Shown one piece after another: positions 43,901 through 52,493 of a stretch of 64,000 nt of DNA (its first letter is position 1; the number at the start of each line of letters is the position of its first letter). Position numbers and translations under genes: made by a program. The stretch is from Cafeteria roenbergensis (Eukaryota > Sar > Bigyra > Bicosoecida > Cafeteriaceae). The notes below the pieces were generated by a model. It did no database searches. It was given only the letters and a program-made list of their open reading frames with translations, and was not told the origin of the DNA. The stretch is taken from contig VLTN01000050.1 of the NCBI GenBank assembly GCA_008330645.1, positions 124,001 through 188,000 on the forward strand, read 5' to 3'.

Positions 43901-46362
43901 CCCGCCAGCGCGCGGAGAACAGTGAAGGCCTCCGAGTGCTGCCCGGGGAGCAGAGGCAGCGCGCGCCGGGCGCCAAAGCGGCCCTGGACAGCGGGGCTGG
44001 GCGCCGACGGCCGGTGGGGCGCGGTGATGTCCACTGACTGCCGGTGAGACGACGGGCCAGCGGCCGGCTCAGGCTGCAGAAGCGTTGCCAGCGACAGCGA
44101 GGCAAGCGTGAGCAGCGACCGGCTGGACGGCGAGTCGGCCGGCCACCCAGAGTGGAAGTGGCCGGGCACAGCGGAGGCGCCAGTGGCGGCTGGTACAACG
44201 CCGGAGGCGGCAGCATCCGCCGCCGAGGCAGAGGAGGAGGGAACGCCCGCCGGAAGAGGCGAGGCCGGCGGCGGCGTGGGGGCGTCCGGCGAGTCGAAAG
44301 TCAGCACGATGACGGCGACGGCGTGCGCCCCGGCGGCCTCAGTGGCCCCCACCGCAGCCGCCCCCGCCCTGTCGGCGCTGCCCAGGCCGGGCACCCTGTC
44401 GGGCGCGCCCAGGGCCAGGACGGGGAAGGCAACGCTGGTGCCGTCAAACGGGGGCGGCGAGCCGCCCGGCTTGGCGCCGCCTGTCGACGGCTTGGCGCCC
44501 GGCCCCGGCAGGAACTTGGCGTGGTCTACCCAGCGCTGCACCGGGAAGGGGCGCACGCTGGAGGCCGCGAGAGAGCGGGCGGTTTCCAGGGGCAGCGCGG
44601 AGAGGCGGGCGTCAGCCGAAGCCGGCAACGTCTCGTCAACGGTGCTGGAGAGCGCAGTCGCAGCAGCGGCAGAAGCCACATCACCCGCAGCAGCAGCTGC
44701 AGTCGCAGCGGTGGCGGCAGCATCGCTCGTCGCGCCAGCGTTGGCATCCTCTGCATGGCTGGCGGCTGGGACGCCCGCTGCTGCCGGTGCCGGGGAAAGG
44801 TTGGTCCCAACGGTCGCGGCCAGCGTCACTGGCATGGGCTCCGACCCTGCCACTGCCGGGGAGCGTCCGAAGACGAAGCAGCGGGAGGACTCTGCGCCGG
44901 TGACGGCGACGAGGAAGGCGGCCCAGCGGGCGAGGCGGCGGCTCGCGGCGGCGGCGGCGACGGCGTCCGCTCCCCGGGGAGACGCGCTGTCCGCCTCGAC
45001 GTGCTTGGAGTGAGGGGGCAGGCCGTCGCTGGCCGTGAGGATGGAGGCTTGCGACGACGGGGCGACGAGCCCCTGAGCGCCGGGGGCGCCATCCTGCCCC
45101 TGCGCGCCCGCGCCTGGTCGCGACCCGCTGGCGGCGAGGGAACCCGTGAGCCCCGAGGAGTGGGCAGGAGACGGAAGCTGTCCCGCCGCAGTGAGCTGCT
45201 CGGCCTGCCCGCTGGGGCCTCTGAACCCGTCGGCGAACGACACCCGGAGGGAGGCCAGCGGCGGGCAGTGGGGCTGGTCCCCGCGCTGCAGGGCCTCGGC
45301 GATGCGGCCGACCACCACCCCGAGGGACCACGCGGCCATGAGCGTGGGGCCCATGACGCCGCGCTTGCGCTGCAGCTGGTCGTGGCGGTCCGAGAAGAGC
45401 ACGAGCACGGCACAGGCCTCCGTGGCCCCCGCCTCGCCCGTTGCCGAGCTGACCTGCGTGCACACCGGCACCGCCATGGCCGCGTGCAGCGGAAACTTGA
45501 GGGCGGCCAGGAGGCCGTCTTCGCCTGGAAGGTCCGGAGCTGCGGCCGGCGCGCAAGTGCTGTGCGCCCGCTCGCACAGGCTGTGGGCTAGGGTGTGGGC
45601 AGCGCTGTGGGCGCGGATCAGCGACGCGTCGACGACCCGCGGGGCGTTGCTCCCCCCTCCCCCGCCGCCGCCGCCGCCCGAGCTGCTGGAGCCGCCACCG
45701 TCGTCCTGCCCAGCACGGGAAGCCGACGGGTCGAGCTCGCTCGGACGGTCGTTGCCCGCCGGCGACTGCCCAAGGCTCCCCGCAACGGATGCATCGGACA
45801 TGGCCGAGTCCGAAAGCCCGCTAAGGGCCGAGACCGCGCCGTCCCCCCCGCTGTCGTCTGCCGCGGGCGCCTGCTTGGCCCGCGCTGGCCACACAACGAG
45901 AGTTTTCGCGGAGTGAAAGGCGCACAGGCGCCACTCCTGGCCAGGCGTGCGCGCATGCGCAATCTCTCCCATATCCGACCCGCCGATGGACCGCGGCACG
46001 GCCAGCGGGGCGCGGTGGCGGATGGCCGACGGGCGGGATCGACCTGCCCCTGCCGCGCCGCCTGCCGCGCCGCCTTCCCGGCGCTCCCCAGCGCCGACAT
46101 CGTCCGAACTCCCGTGCGACGACGTGCGGGCGTCCTTCATGTTGTCGGGGGCGGGCGTGACGGCCGAGTCCCGCGCTATTTGGGCGGCCTCGCTCGCGCT
46201 CAGACCCGCGGCAGTGGTCGCATCCGAAGGCGATGTTCTGGCCCATACCTCTCCCACGAGCCACCCGGTGGTCCCGTCCACCAAGGCGCGCAGCAGCAGG
46301 TGTGCCGCGCGCTCAAAAGCTTCCGTCTTCGCCGCTTGGCGAGACCATGCTCGCGACTCCAT
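40948..46362 (-). CDS. Giant stramenopile-type regulator with basic PMRITKKF motif domain
   Basis: One exon, 1804 residues from ATG 46362 to TAG 40948. The frame stays open to 46950 but that would overlap the next gene's stop, so I use the ATG opening MESRAWSRQAAKTEAFERAA. The first 340 residues look like a split sensor (GAF-like) domain: WLVGEVWARTSP, WRLCAFHSAKTLVVWP, FPLHAAMAVPVCTQVSS and ACAVLVLFSD. About 1000 low-complexity residues follow, with His and His-Gly runs. At about 1327-1400 is RKGKWPPEEAAYVELVKRTF, then LRAMLAVQLHCAPMRITKKF and GKRMYRR. I know that motif (LxCxPMRISKKFxGxxxxGKxxF) from many diatom and oomycete nuclear proteins, where it looks like a SANT-type DNA-binding helix set. 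It probably regulates transcription in response to a ligand or light-like signal; that is inference. Confidence 0.78.
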   Translation of the reverse strand: MESRAWSRQAAKTEAFERAAHLLLRALVDGTTGWLVGEVWARTSPSDATTAAGLSASEAAQIARDSAVTPAPDNMKDARTSSHGSSDDVGAGERREGGAAGGAAGAGRSRPSAIRHRAPLAVPRSIGGSDMGEIAHARTPGQEWRLCAFHSAKTLVVWPARAKQAPAADDSGGDGAVSALSGLSDSAMSDASVAGSLGQSPAGNDRPSELDPSASRAGQDDGGGSSSSGGGGGGGGGSNAPRVVDASLIRAHSAAHTLAHSLCERAHSTCAPAAAPDLPGEDGLLAALKFPLHAAMAVPVCTQVSSATGEAGATEACAVLVLFSDRHDQLQRKRGVMGPTLMAAWSLGVVVGRIAEALQRGDQPHCPPLASLRVSFADGFRGPSGQAEQLTAAGQLPSPAHSSGLTGSLAASGSRPGAGAQGQDGAPGAQGLVAPSSQASILTASDGLPPHSKHVEADSASPRGADAVAAAAASRRLARWAAFLVAVTGAESSRCFVFGRSPAVAGSEPMPVTLAATVGTNLSPAPAAAGVPAASHAEDANAGATSDAAATAATAAAAAGDVASAAAATALSSTVDETLPASADARLSALPLETARSLAASSVRPFPVQRWVDHAKFLPGPGAKPSTGGAKPGGSPPPFDGTSVAFPVLALGAPDRVPGLGSADRAGAAAVGATEAAGAHAVAVIVLTFDSPDAPTPPPASPLPAGVPSSSASAADAAASGVVPAATGASAVPGHFHSGWPADSPSSRSLLTLASLSLATLLQPEPAAGPSSHRQSVDITAPHRPSAPSPAVQGRFGARRALPLLPGQHSEAFTVLRALAGEHVAPLHCQDPESALVTTVSIVATSGDFLSTGVADALLHEAQRVSEAAVAPRGGAAGAQTADGAGNTASAVAARASAAAAAAASIGGHGADSASAGGMAAEGGAPTSLGFQLGTSGGLGAGSAVMRMLHGPGGANGSANPLLSTNSFGFGLASGNLHSLHGADDDDDGAGAGSGDEPGIAAHHHHHHHLHGHGHGHPHLHHHHGSGGGMHMGLLQGGAGGGGGGAGRGGGNGGGPVMGVGAGPTASRLLLAGEDVSMAAQSLASLASEDDPARSSSRGGGHSSAHGLLGRSLPAVTGPAYFRHGHGHGHGHGHEGASSGAMSSLHASLLQGHGGQSFGGNMAALVAGPHFAGGGSSSGFASHGVPASAGVGLSGVGLSQYGAPAGRAPGPLPDPFMGDHHSREDRAPKRRRSGGHAGEFDGMADMSAAAPASDPHGDSAGGAAGNRPRSRAREPAKTELATSGGLGRRTDRVGWGDELESRTAPSADKGGGGGGGGRRGSSYGVPLRKGKWPPEEAAYVELVKRTFEEGLLPLPEGVTLRAMLAVQLHCAPMRITKKFAGDTSLGKRMYRRNPDSLQPQEWKERSDERLRLIEDLRARLTDKLQRGSAPFVLDDVVENGIGSPAYMARLAPASAYAGVQLGAKLRLPPGYTRLVFRDAEEDASTGGAGVAEDFSPLVTASQATPSGVDAGGDADAGRGAKRRAVDPSGATHAHASAAGDAPGRPHASSGVASFSLATDEAAGGRRKSHRLASARYDQPAPGGSGSGSGGGSGSGRQALHGQTRDHGIGSLLPADGAPAGPGGFSRHGAPSSAPQASPRMTAASALFSMGSTPPGGAGSGDGGGFGFASAQRGDHHAAFGLAAAGSPQAGSGVVVPGSVAHSTFASALAAPTAFEGLASQPSEIARLLAIGPSDRPNVAAGQSSSGLASLNPGGLIRGPGGALDLGSSGQFLAGHSMGTLPRMSPLGRAASDQAHGLDDHDHAP
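42960..42996 (-). repeat. His-Gly codon repeat
   Basis: A ccgtgg hexamer array encodes HGHGHGHGHGH in the regulator gene. A near-identical array occurs 350 bp upstream in the same gene. Confidence 0.85.
43296..43357 (-). repeat. His-rich codon repeat
   Basis: Tandem gtggtg and ccgtgg units encode a run of eight His and then a Leu/His/Gly alternation in the regulator gene. It could bind metal ions. Low-complexity slippage is the simpler explanation. Confidence 0.85.
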
Positions 46363-46943
46363 CTCTTGAAGCACGCAGCCTCCCCAGGCGTCAAGCGTGC
46401 TATGCGCGAGGGTGCCGAGGCGGCCAGCGCTCTCTCCTTCCGGACGCCTCGCCCCGGCAAGGATGGCCTGCACCCAGGGTTGACCGTGCCGGGACAGCGC
46501 GCCCGACGGCCGGTAGAGTGGGTGCAAGCGCGGTGGCGGCGCCAAGTTGAAGGCTGATCGCAACTGGCAGCCAGAGGCCGAAAGAGGCGTCGGAACCCGG
46601 GTCAAAGGGCCAGCCAGGCAGCAACTCGCAGTTTGGGCAGGCCAGGGAGTGGCGAGTGGGCGGGGGCGCCGCAGCGGTGGGCGAGCTTGGTTGCGAGCGA
46701 CCAATCGGCACAACTGCGTCGAGAAGAGCGCGTCAGCGCGGGTGGGAGGCGCGGCCCGGCTTGCTGCCGGTGAAGCTGACGCTCCGCACCCCGCAGCACC
46801 TCCTGGCCGGCGGAGAGTGGTCCCCGGCTGCTCGCCGGCCCGGCCAGGACGCCAACAAAGGGCGCGGCAGGCCTGGCGCCCGTCACGACTGCTTCGACGA
46901 CAGGCCTGCCCGAGCGGCGGGCCAATCGCACCGCCGGCCAACA
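46363..46943. promoter_or_regulatory. Spacer upstream of the giant regulator
   Basis: 581 bp between the stop of the subtilase gene and the ATG of the regulator, both on the minus strand. It contains the subtilase 3' UTR and the regulator promoter. The open frame through it is taken as chance. Confidence 0.4.
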
Positions 46944-49900
46944 TCAACAACGCCCGCCCGGCGGCGGCTCTGCACCTCGCGACCCGGCAAAGCCGGCGCC
47001 TGCCGCATCCGCAAAGGCCTCGTACGCCTCACGCAGCGATGCTGCGACCACGGGGACGGCGCCAGGCCGCCGATCCCCCGCGCTAGGGCCGCGCCAGTCG
47101 CCGGAAAACGGCTCCTCCGCGTCTCGCCAAGCGCTGCGCAACCAGCGCGACGCCCGCACGAGCGCCTCGGCTGCAGCCGGAGGCCTCCGCGGACCCGCGC
47201 CGAGCACCGCGCGCCAGCACGAGCCGCGCGTCGAGTTTCCCTCCTTGCCCGCTGCTCCAATGCGGGCGCCGTCTGCCGCAAACACGCTCGGCGCCCATCC
47301 AACGCCCTCAAGCAAGGCGCCTGCCGCAGCTGGGCTCGCGCCGGGATGCAGCGACGCCCCAGCTTGGCGAAGCCGCGCCGGCCCGGCCGGGGCGTGCCGC
47401 TCGTCGCCGTGGCCGCCATCTGCCGCCCCTGGCAGGCGGTCCGCCGGCTCCGCCCCGTCCGGCCGGGCGCTCGCGAGGCGTCGGAGCAGGTCCGCGGACA
47501 GGAAGCCGCCCGCGAGGGGGCGCCCGAAGCCCAGGCTGGACCCCGCTGTGGCGTCCTCGAGCGCTGAGGGGAGGGCGGAGCTCGGCAGCACCGGTAGGCG
47601 GTCAAGCACGATGTCTTCGCCTCCCGCCGGGGGCGCCGGCTCGCGGAGCCCGCCGGCTTGCGGAGCGGCCTGCCCGCCAATGCCAGCCCCCCCCCCGGAA
47701 GTCGCAGTGCCCCTGCTATCGGGCGCTGTGGCGGCGGCTTCGAGCGACGCCAGGCCCGGCGCGAGCGGCAGAGCGGCTCCTTCGCGGCGCGCCGCCCACC
47801 CAGCCAGCCGCCGCAGCAGGCTGGAGCACAGGCCCCGCCACCTGGCCCCGCCGTCGAGGGGCGGCGCCGTGGCGGGCGGGCCTCTGCGCGGGATGGCGTC
47901 GTCGGCGCAGGAGCTGTCCCCGAGCAGCACCACCCTGCCGGCAGCGCGCCCCCCGCCCGAGGACGCGGCCGAGGGGCCGGGCCTGGGCGCCTTCCCGTGC
48001 GTCGCGGGGCCTGCTTGCTCGCTGGCCGCAGACTCGCTGTCGCTAGCGGGGCCGAGAAGCTCGCCAAACGTGTTGGTTGCCTCGAATGCCGCCATCACTG
48101 CGGCCAGCTCAGAATGAGCTCCCTGGCTCGGGCGCCCGGCCGCGGTGCCGCCCTGGTCGCGCAAGCGAGAGACCCACACGCGGGCTCCCGGGGGCGCAGC
48201 GGAAACTGACACACCGCTCGCGAACCGCGCCCAACGCCACAGCATCGCCGCGCCCGGCGCCGCGTCACCATGTGACGTGCCCTGGCCGGACCCGGCCGTG
48301 TCCCAGCTGCTGTGGGCCGCAACCGGGGGGGACTGTAGCAGGGCACGCCGCGGCGCGGCGTCGTCGCCGCCGGCCGGGCCCTCCGCGGCAGACGGCGCGG
48401 GCGCCTGAGCGTCAGTTCGCTTCCCGTGCCGGCCTGCCGCGGGCGCCGCCGCGTCCCCGAGCAGCGAGGAGAGATCCGTGTCGCCGCCCCACGGCGCGGT
48501 CGGACCCGTGTCTCGTTGGCCCGACTCCGTGCCAGACGCAGCCGGCGCCTCCGCTGGCGGCTGCCCGCCTTGCAAGCGAGGCGCCGGGCCGAGGCTCTCG
48601 TCCGCCCGCTCCGCGAACAGGACGTCTCCGTCCATGGCTCGCCCGCCAAACTGCGCGCCAAAGGGCGCCAGCAGCCAGTTGAGAGCCGGTACGTTGCTCG
48701 CCCCGGGGAGGGGCCGCCACGTGCTCCTTGTGGCCCCGTCGACGAATGCCGCCGACGACACCACGCGCTCGTCGAACCAGTCGGCCAGCACAAGCAGACC
48801 CATGCCCCTCACCGCCACGTCATCCACAAGCTTCCTCCGCTCGGCGGGGGTCCACTCGTCCTCCGGGTCCACCACCACCAGCAGGCCCGCCCTCGAGGCG
48901 TCGACGCCCGTCCACGGCCCCGCCGCCTCTTCCACCTGCCACCCGTCTCTGCCCAGCGCGGAGGCGAGCGGCCGCAGGTTCGTGTGCGGGTGGTCCCCCC
49001 GCCAGTCCAGGGTGTCGGACGGCTGTGACAGGTCGTCCCGGAGCGACAGCGCGGGGGGGTATGCCAGGGAGTGGCGCGTGTCAACCAGCACCACGCTGGA
49101 GCGCGGTGCCGGCCCGCCCGCCAGAGCCACATCGAACGGCACAGTCAGCCACTGACGCGCAGAGGAAGCGCCCTGCCTGTCGCCGGCCGAGGAGGGGCTT
49201 CCAGCGCTCCAGAACGCGTCGTCGCCCTGCAGGAAGGCACTCGCTGCCGGTCCGGCTACACGAATCCAGCGAGCCGCGCTGCCGCTCCACGCTGCCTCCT
49301 CCTCCGCGTCCAGCGAGGCGTGCCCGTCCCGGAAGTCGCCCCCTCCCGCTCCCATCAGCACGGCCGCGTCCCGAGCCTGGCGCCTGCGGGCGGCCCAGGC
49401 GGAAGGCGCCACTGTTTCCGGCGGCACAACCGGGCGCTCGGTGGCCACGAGGACCCTGATGGCCCCGCGCAGCAGCCCCACCGGCCTGCCGTCGGGGGTG
49501 AGCCTCCGGCCGCTCGGCATGGCGCTGCTGCTGCGAGCGGCTGCCGCGCGGCAAGCCGCGGCGTCCGCGGGGGCCGGCTTGAACGACACGCCGAGCCAGC
49601 CCCCCCACGCCACAAGCTCTGCCGGGGCGGAGAGGGCCACTGTGAGGTTGCACGCGGCCGCCAGCTCCTCGCTGCCTCGGCCGTAAAAGCGGAGGCGGGC
49701 GCGGGGGGCGATGCGGGCGCGGGCGCCAACCCCGTTGCTGAGGGTGAGGTTGACGGAGAGGGGTGGCGCGGAAGGGTGGGGGTCGAGGGGGGAGGCGCAG
49801 AGGGGCATCCAGCGCTCGCAGTCGGTGCCCAGAAGCACAGCGGGGGGGTGGGCCGAGGCCTGGGGGCGGTAGGCGCGCGCCCACGCCGCCGTGGCGGCGG

Positions 49901-52493
49901 GAGAGGTCAGCCCTGCCCCGGCGGAAAACCATCCCCCTGCGAAGGCCCGGTGCCACTCAACCTCGTCCGCGGATGGCGCCGGCGGCTGCACCGCGCGGCC
50001 CGGGGATGAGCACCGCGGATGCGCCCGGGGACCCTCGCATTCGGCCGTGCGATCGACCAAGGGAGCCCACAGCGGCCCGCGAGCCGAAGCGGCGGCGTTG
50101 GCCTGCCCTGCCGCCACGAAGCCGGCCTGGCAGCTCGGCTGCCCCTCGGGCAGCGCGCCGTCGGCCCGCCCCGGCGCGGCTACCGGCATGGGGGGCGCGA
50201 GGGGGACGGCTGCGTCGCGGAGGCACTGCATGACGGACCCCGGGTTGGCAAGCGATCCCAGCCGGCGGCCAAACGGCGCCGCTGTGGTCCCCGGCCGGGC
50301 AGCGGGGAGCAGGCCCGGGCGGCTCTCCGCCGCCATCGCTGCGCGCAGCACGCGCGACGCCACGGCGGCCCCAAACCCAGAGCCGGCGCTCGGCGAGCCG
50401 GACGCGTTGCCGCCAGCTCCCGGAGCACCGTCCGGCGCTAGCGCCCAACCAGCCACCGGGGTGTCCCAAACTCCTTCCGCTTCGCTGCTTGCCCCTTCTG
50501 AGTCGCTGCCATCCAGCCCCCCCGGCCCGAGCGCCCGAGCCGCTGCCCGCGCCGCCAGCTCCGCCTCCCGCCGGCGCAACGCCTGCGTAGCGAGCAGCGC
50601 GGCTCCTGACACGATGGGCGCGGCCACCGACGTGCCGGACAGCGACCCGCACGCCGATCGGCCCTGCTCCTCGGCCGGCTCTGCCGGCGCGCTCCTGGCC
50701 ATGGCAGCCCTCCCGCCGGCTCGCGAGGCGGCCAGCGGCGCGCGGTGCAGGGAGCCCCCCCCAGGGGAAGTCCTTCCGGCGTCTGCTGTGCCGCCGGAGG
50801 AGCCAGGCCCGCCCCGGCCCGCCCCGGCGGATGCAATGGCTCGCGCGGGGGCTAGGAGGTCGGGCTTTGCCCTGCCGTACAGCGCCCCAGCGCCTCCCAC
50901 CGCCCACGTGACCATGCCGCGCGAGCTGAAGGGGGCAACGCGCGCCCCCACGGCCGCCCAGGCGCCGTCATCGCGCCGGGGGTCCGGCGCCAGGTCGGGG
51001 CACGGCCCCGGGGCGGCCTCGGCGCCGCTGCCCGGGCTCGCGCCCCCCCCCGCGCGGCTGAGCGCCTGCCGGGGGGGAGGCCACTCCGCCCCGCCAACGC
51101 CCGCCACTCCCTCCATGTCGGCCGGGCTGCTCAGAGTACCCCACTGGGGCCCGTCGTTGCCGATGGCCGACACCACCAGCACCCCCAACGAGGCTAGCTC
51201 CGACACCTTTCTCGCGAGCATGACGTCAGACGAGTCAGGGCCGCCAACTGACAGGTTGACGACGTCGGCACCGCTCGCCAGCGCATGGTTGAGCGCGTCC
51301 ACGATCCATGAGGTGAACGATATTTGCCCACGGGCAAACACTCTCAGGGACAGCACCGAGGCGGCCGGGGCCACGCCGGGGCAGCCCAGCGACGGCGCAG
51401 GGCCGCTGTCCGAGCTGCTGGCCGCGCCCCACCCTTGCCAGAAGCCCCCCGCCGCCGCTGCCCCGCCTGCTCCGAGCCGCTGCCCGTGGGCCCTCCGCCG
51501 GGCCAGACCCGCCCCCCTGCCGGCGATGATCCCAGCAACGACCGATCCGTGCCCTGCCCAGTCAGCGGTCTCGCCTTCGTTTGTCCAGGAGCTTCGCTCG
51601 GCCAAGGAGAGCCAGCTCTGCGAGCGCCCGCCCCACGCGTTGCCCCAGGAGCCGCCGATGCCGCCAGCCGGCGCGCCCACGCTTCCGCCTCCGTCGCAAG
51701 TCGCACGACCCTTGCCCGCATCCGCAGCGCCTCCGCTGTCGGCACCGCCTTCGGTCTCGTCGGGGTCGGCGGTGCTGGCTGGCGAGTCGCCAACTCCCGT
51801 GTCGAGCACGGCCACGACGGTGCCCTGGCCGGCGAGACCGCGCTCCCACGCAAACGCGGCGCCTGTGGAAGCGCCCACAGACCACTCGGAACACCCGTCC
51901 AGCGCGACCCGCCCGGCGGGCGAGTGCCCACGCCGCGCGTCCGGCTGCCTGAGCTGCAGCGGCCTGAGCGCCACGGCAGCGTCAAGCTGAACGGCTTGCG
52001 GGTCCACGCACCAGCACGAACACGCCCCGGGCGGCGAATCCGGGCGGCGCGAGTGGCCCGCGGGCCAAAGGTGCCCCGTTGCGGCGAGCGCAGGAGGCAT
52101 CGGGTCGGCCAGACGCCACGGAAAGGCTCTCGCACTGCCAGCGGCCGAGGCGAGCCCAGCCTGCACCAGCTGGCACGCAGCGTCAGCAGCCCCTTGCACT
52201 GCAAGCCGAGCCTCGCGCAGGCAGGCCGCTTCACTCGGGCTGGTGGCACAGGAGGCAGCCACTCGCGCAATGTCCGTGGCGCTGCCTCGCGCAGCATGTC
52301 CGCGCTTGCTCGCGCGGAGGACCACCCCAGACGGCGGCGCCATCGCAACCAACCAGGAGGAGAGCGCAGCCGCGTCGGCGGGGCTGCTGTACCCGTTCAG
52401 CTGCACCACGAGGTCGAGGTGCGCGTGAGCGGCCTCCAAGGCCGCGCTGCACACCCCGGCTGCAACGCACACGGCCGCAACGCGCAGCCACAT
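46944..52493 (-). CDS. Site-1-protease-like subtilase (MBTPS1 family)
   Basis: One exon, 1849 residues. Signal peptide MWLRVAAVCVAAGVCSAA. Pro-region, then a subtilase domain with the full triad: Asp231 in VVAVLDTGVGD, His315 in WAGHGSVVAG, Ser622 in GTSVAAPIVSG; oxyanion Asn446 in SAIGNDGP. The best evidence for site-1 protease is the region after it: LDWRGDHPHTNLRPL, VVDPEDEWTPAERRKLVDDV, LVLADWFDERVV and NVPALNWLLAPFG. These match human MBTPS1 (LDWNGDHVHTN, VDSEEEYFPEE, FSDWYN, NIPALNELL). The VLLGDSSCADD motif is also shared. Site-1 protease cuts membrane-bound transcription factors in the Golgi lumen. This protein is nearly twice the usual 1050 residues, with Gly/Ala/Ser inserts inside the catalytic domain, and has no C-terminal membrane helix. 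An intron hidden in frame is possible but not needed. Confidence 0.9.
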   Translation of the reverse strand: MWLRVAAVCVAAGVCSAALEAAHAHLDLVVQLNGYSSPADAAALSSWLVAMAPPSGVVLRASKRGHAARGSATDIARVAASCATSPSEAACLREARLAVQGAADAACQLVQAGLASAAGSARAFPWRLADPMPPALAATGHLWPAGHSRRPDSPPGACSCWCVDPQAVQLDAAVALRPLQLRQPDARRGHSPAGRVALDGCSEWSVGASTGAAFAWERGLAGQGTVVAVLDTGVGDSPASTADPDETEGGADSGGAADAGKGRATCDGGGSVGAPAGGIGGSWGNAWGGRSQSWLSLAERSSWTNEGETADWAGHGSVVAGIIAGRGAGLARRRAHGQRLGAGGAAAAGGFWQGWGAASSSDSGPAPSLGCPGVAPAASVLSLRVFARGQISFTSWIVDALNHALASGADVVNLSVGGPDSSDVMLARKVSELASLGVLVVSAIGNDGPQWGTLSSPADMEGVAGVGGAEWPPPRQALSRAGGGASPGSGAEAAPGPCPDLAPDPRRDDGAWAAVGARVAPFSSRGMVTWAVGGAGALYGRAKPDLLAPARAIASAGAGRGGPGSSGGTADAGRTSPGGGSLHRAPLAASRAGGRAAMARSAPAEPAEEQGRSACGSLSGTSVAAPIVSGAALLATQALRRREAELAARAAARALGPGGLDGSDSEGASSEAEGVWDTPVAGWALAPDGAPGAGGNASGSPSAGSGFGAAVASRVLRAAMAAESRPGLLPAARPGTTAAPFGRRLGSLANPGSVMQCLRDAAVPLAPPMPVAAPGRADGALPEGQPSCQAGFVAAGQANAAASARGPLWAPLVDRTAECEGPRAHPRCSSPGRAVQPPAPSADEVEWHRAFAGGWFSAGAGLTSPAATAAWARAYRPQASAHPPAVLLGTDCERWMPLCASPLDPHPSAPPLSVNLTLSNGVGARARIAPRARLRFYGRGSEELAAACNLTVALSAPAELVAWGGWLGVSFKPAPADAAACRAAAARSSSAMPSGRRLTPDGRPVGLLRGAIRVLVATERPVVPPETVAPSAWAARRRQARDAAVLMGAGGGDFRDGHASLDAEEEAAWSGSAARWIRVAGPAASAFLQGDDAFWSAGSPSSAGDRQGASSARQWLTVPFDVALAGGPAPRSSVVLVDTRHSLAYPPALSLRDDLSQPSDTLDWRGDHPHTNLRPLASALGRDGWQVEEAAGPWTGVDASRAGLLVVVDPEDEWTPAERRKLVDDVAVRGMGLLVLADWFDERVVSSAAFVDGATRSTWRPLPGASNVPALNWLLAPFGAQFGGRAMDGDVLFAERADESLGPAPRLQGGQPPAEAPAASGTESGQRDTGPTAPWGGDTDLSSLLGDAAAPAAGRHGKRTDAQAPAPSAAEGPAGGDDAAPRRALLQSPPVAAHSSWDTAGSGQGTSHGDAAPGAAMLWRWARFASGVSVSAAPPGARVWVSRLRDQGGTAAGRPSQGAHSELAAVMAAFEATNTFGELLGPASDSESAASEQAGPATHGKAPRPGPSAASSGGGRAAGRVVLLGDSSCADDAIPRRGPPATAPPLDGGARWRGLCSSLLRRLAGWAARREGAALPLAPGLASLEAAATAPDSRGTATSGGGAGIGGQAAPQAGGLREPAPPAGGEDIVLDRLPVLPSSALPSALEDATAGSSLGFGRPLAGGFLSADLLRRLASARPDGAEPADRLPGAADGGHGDERHAPAGPARLRQAGASLHPGASPAAAGALLEGVGWAPSVFAADGARIGAAGKEGNSTRGSCWRAVLGAGPRRPPAAAEALVRASRWLRSAWRDAEEPFSGDWRGPSAGDRRPGAVPVVAASLREAYEAFADAAGAGFAGSRGAEPPPGGRC

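Noticed and set aside
46363-46950. N-terminal extension of the giant regulator to 46950
   Set aside because: It would overlap the stop codon of the neighbouring subtilase at 46944 and adds only Arg/Ala/Pro-rich sequence without an ATG.
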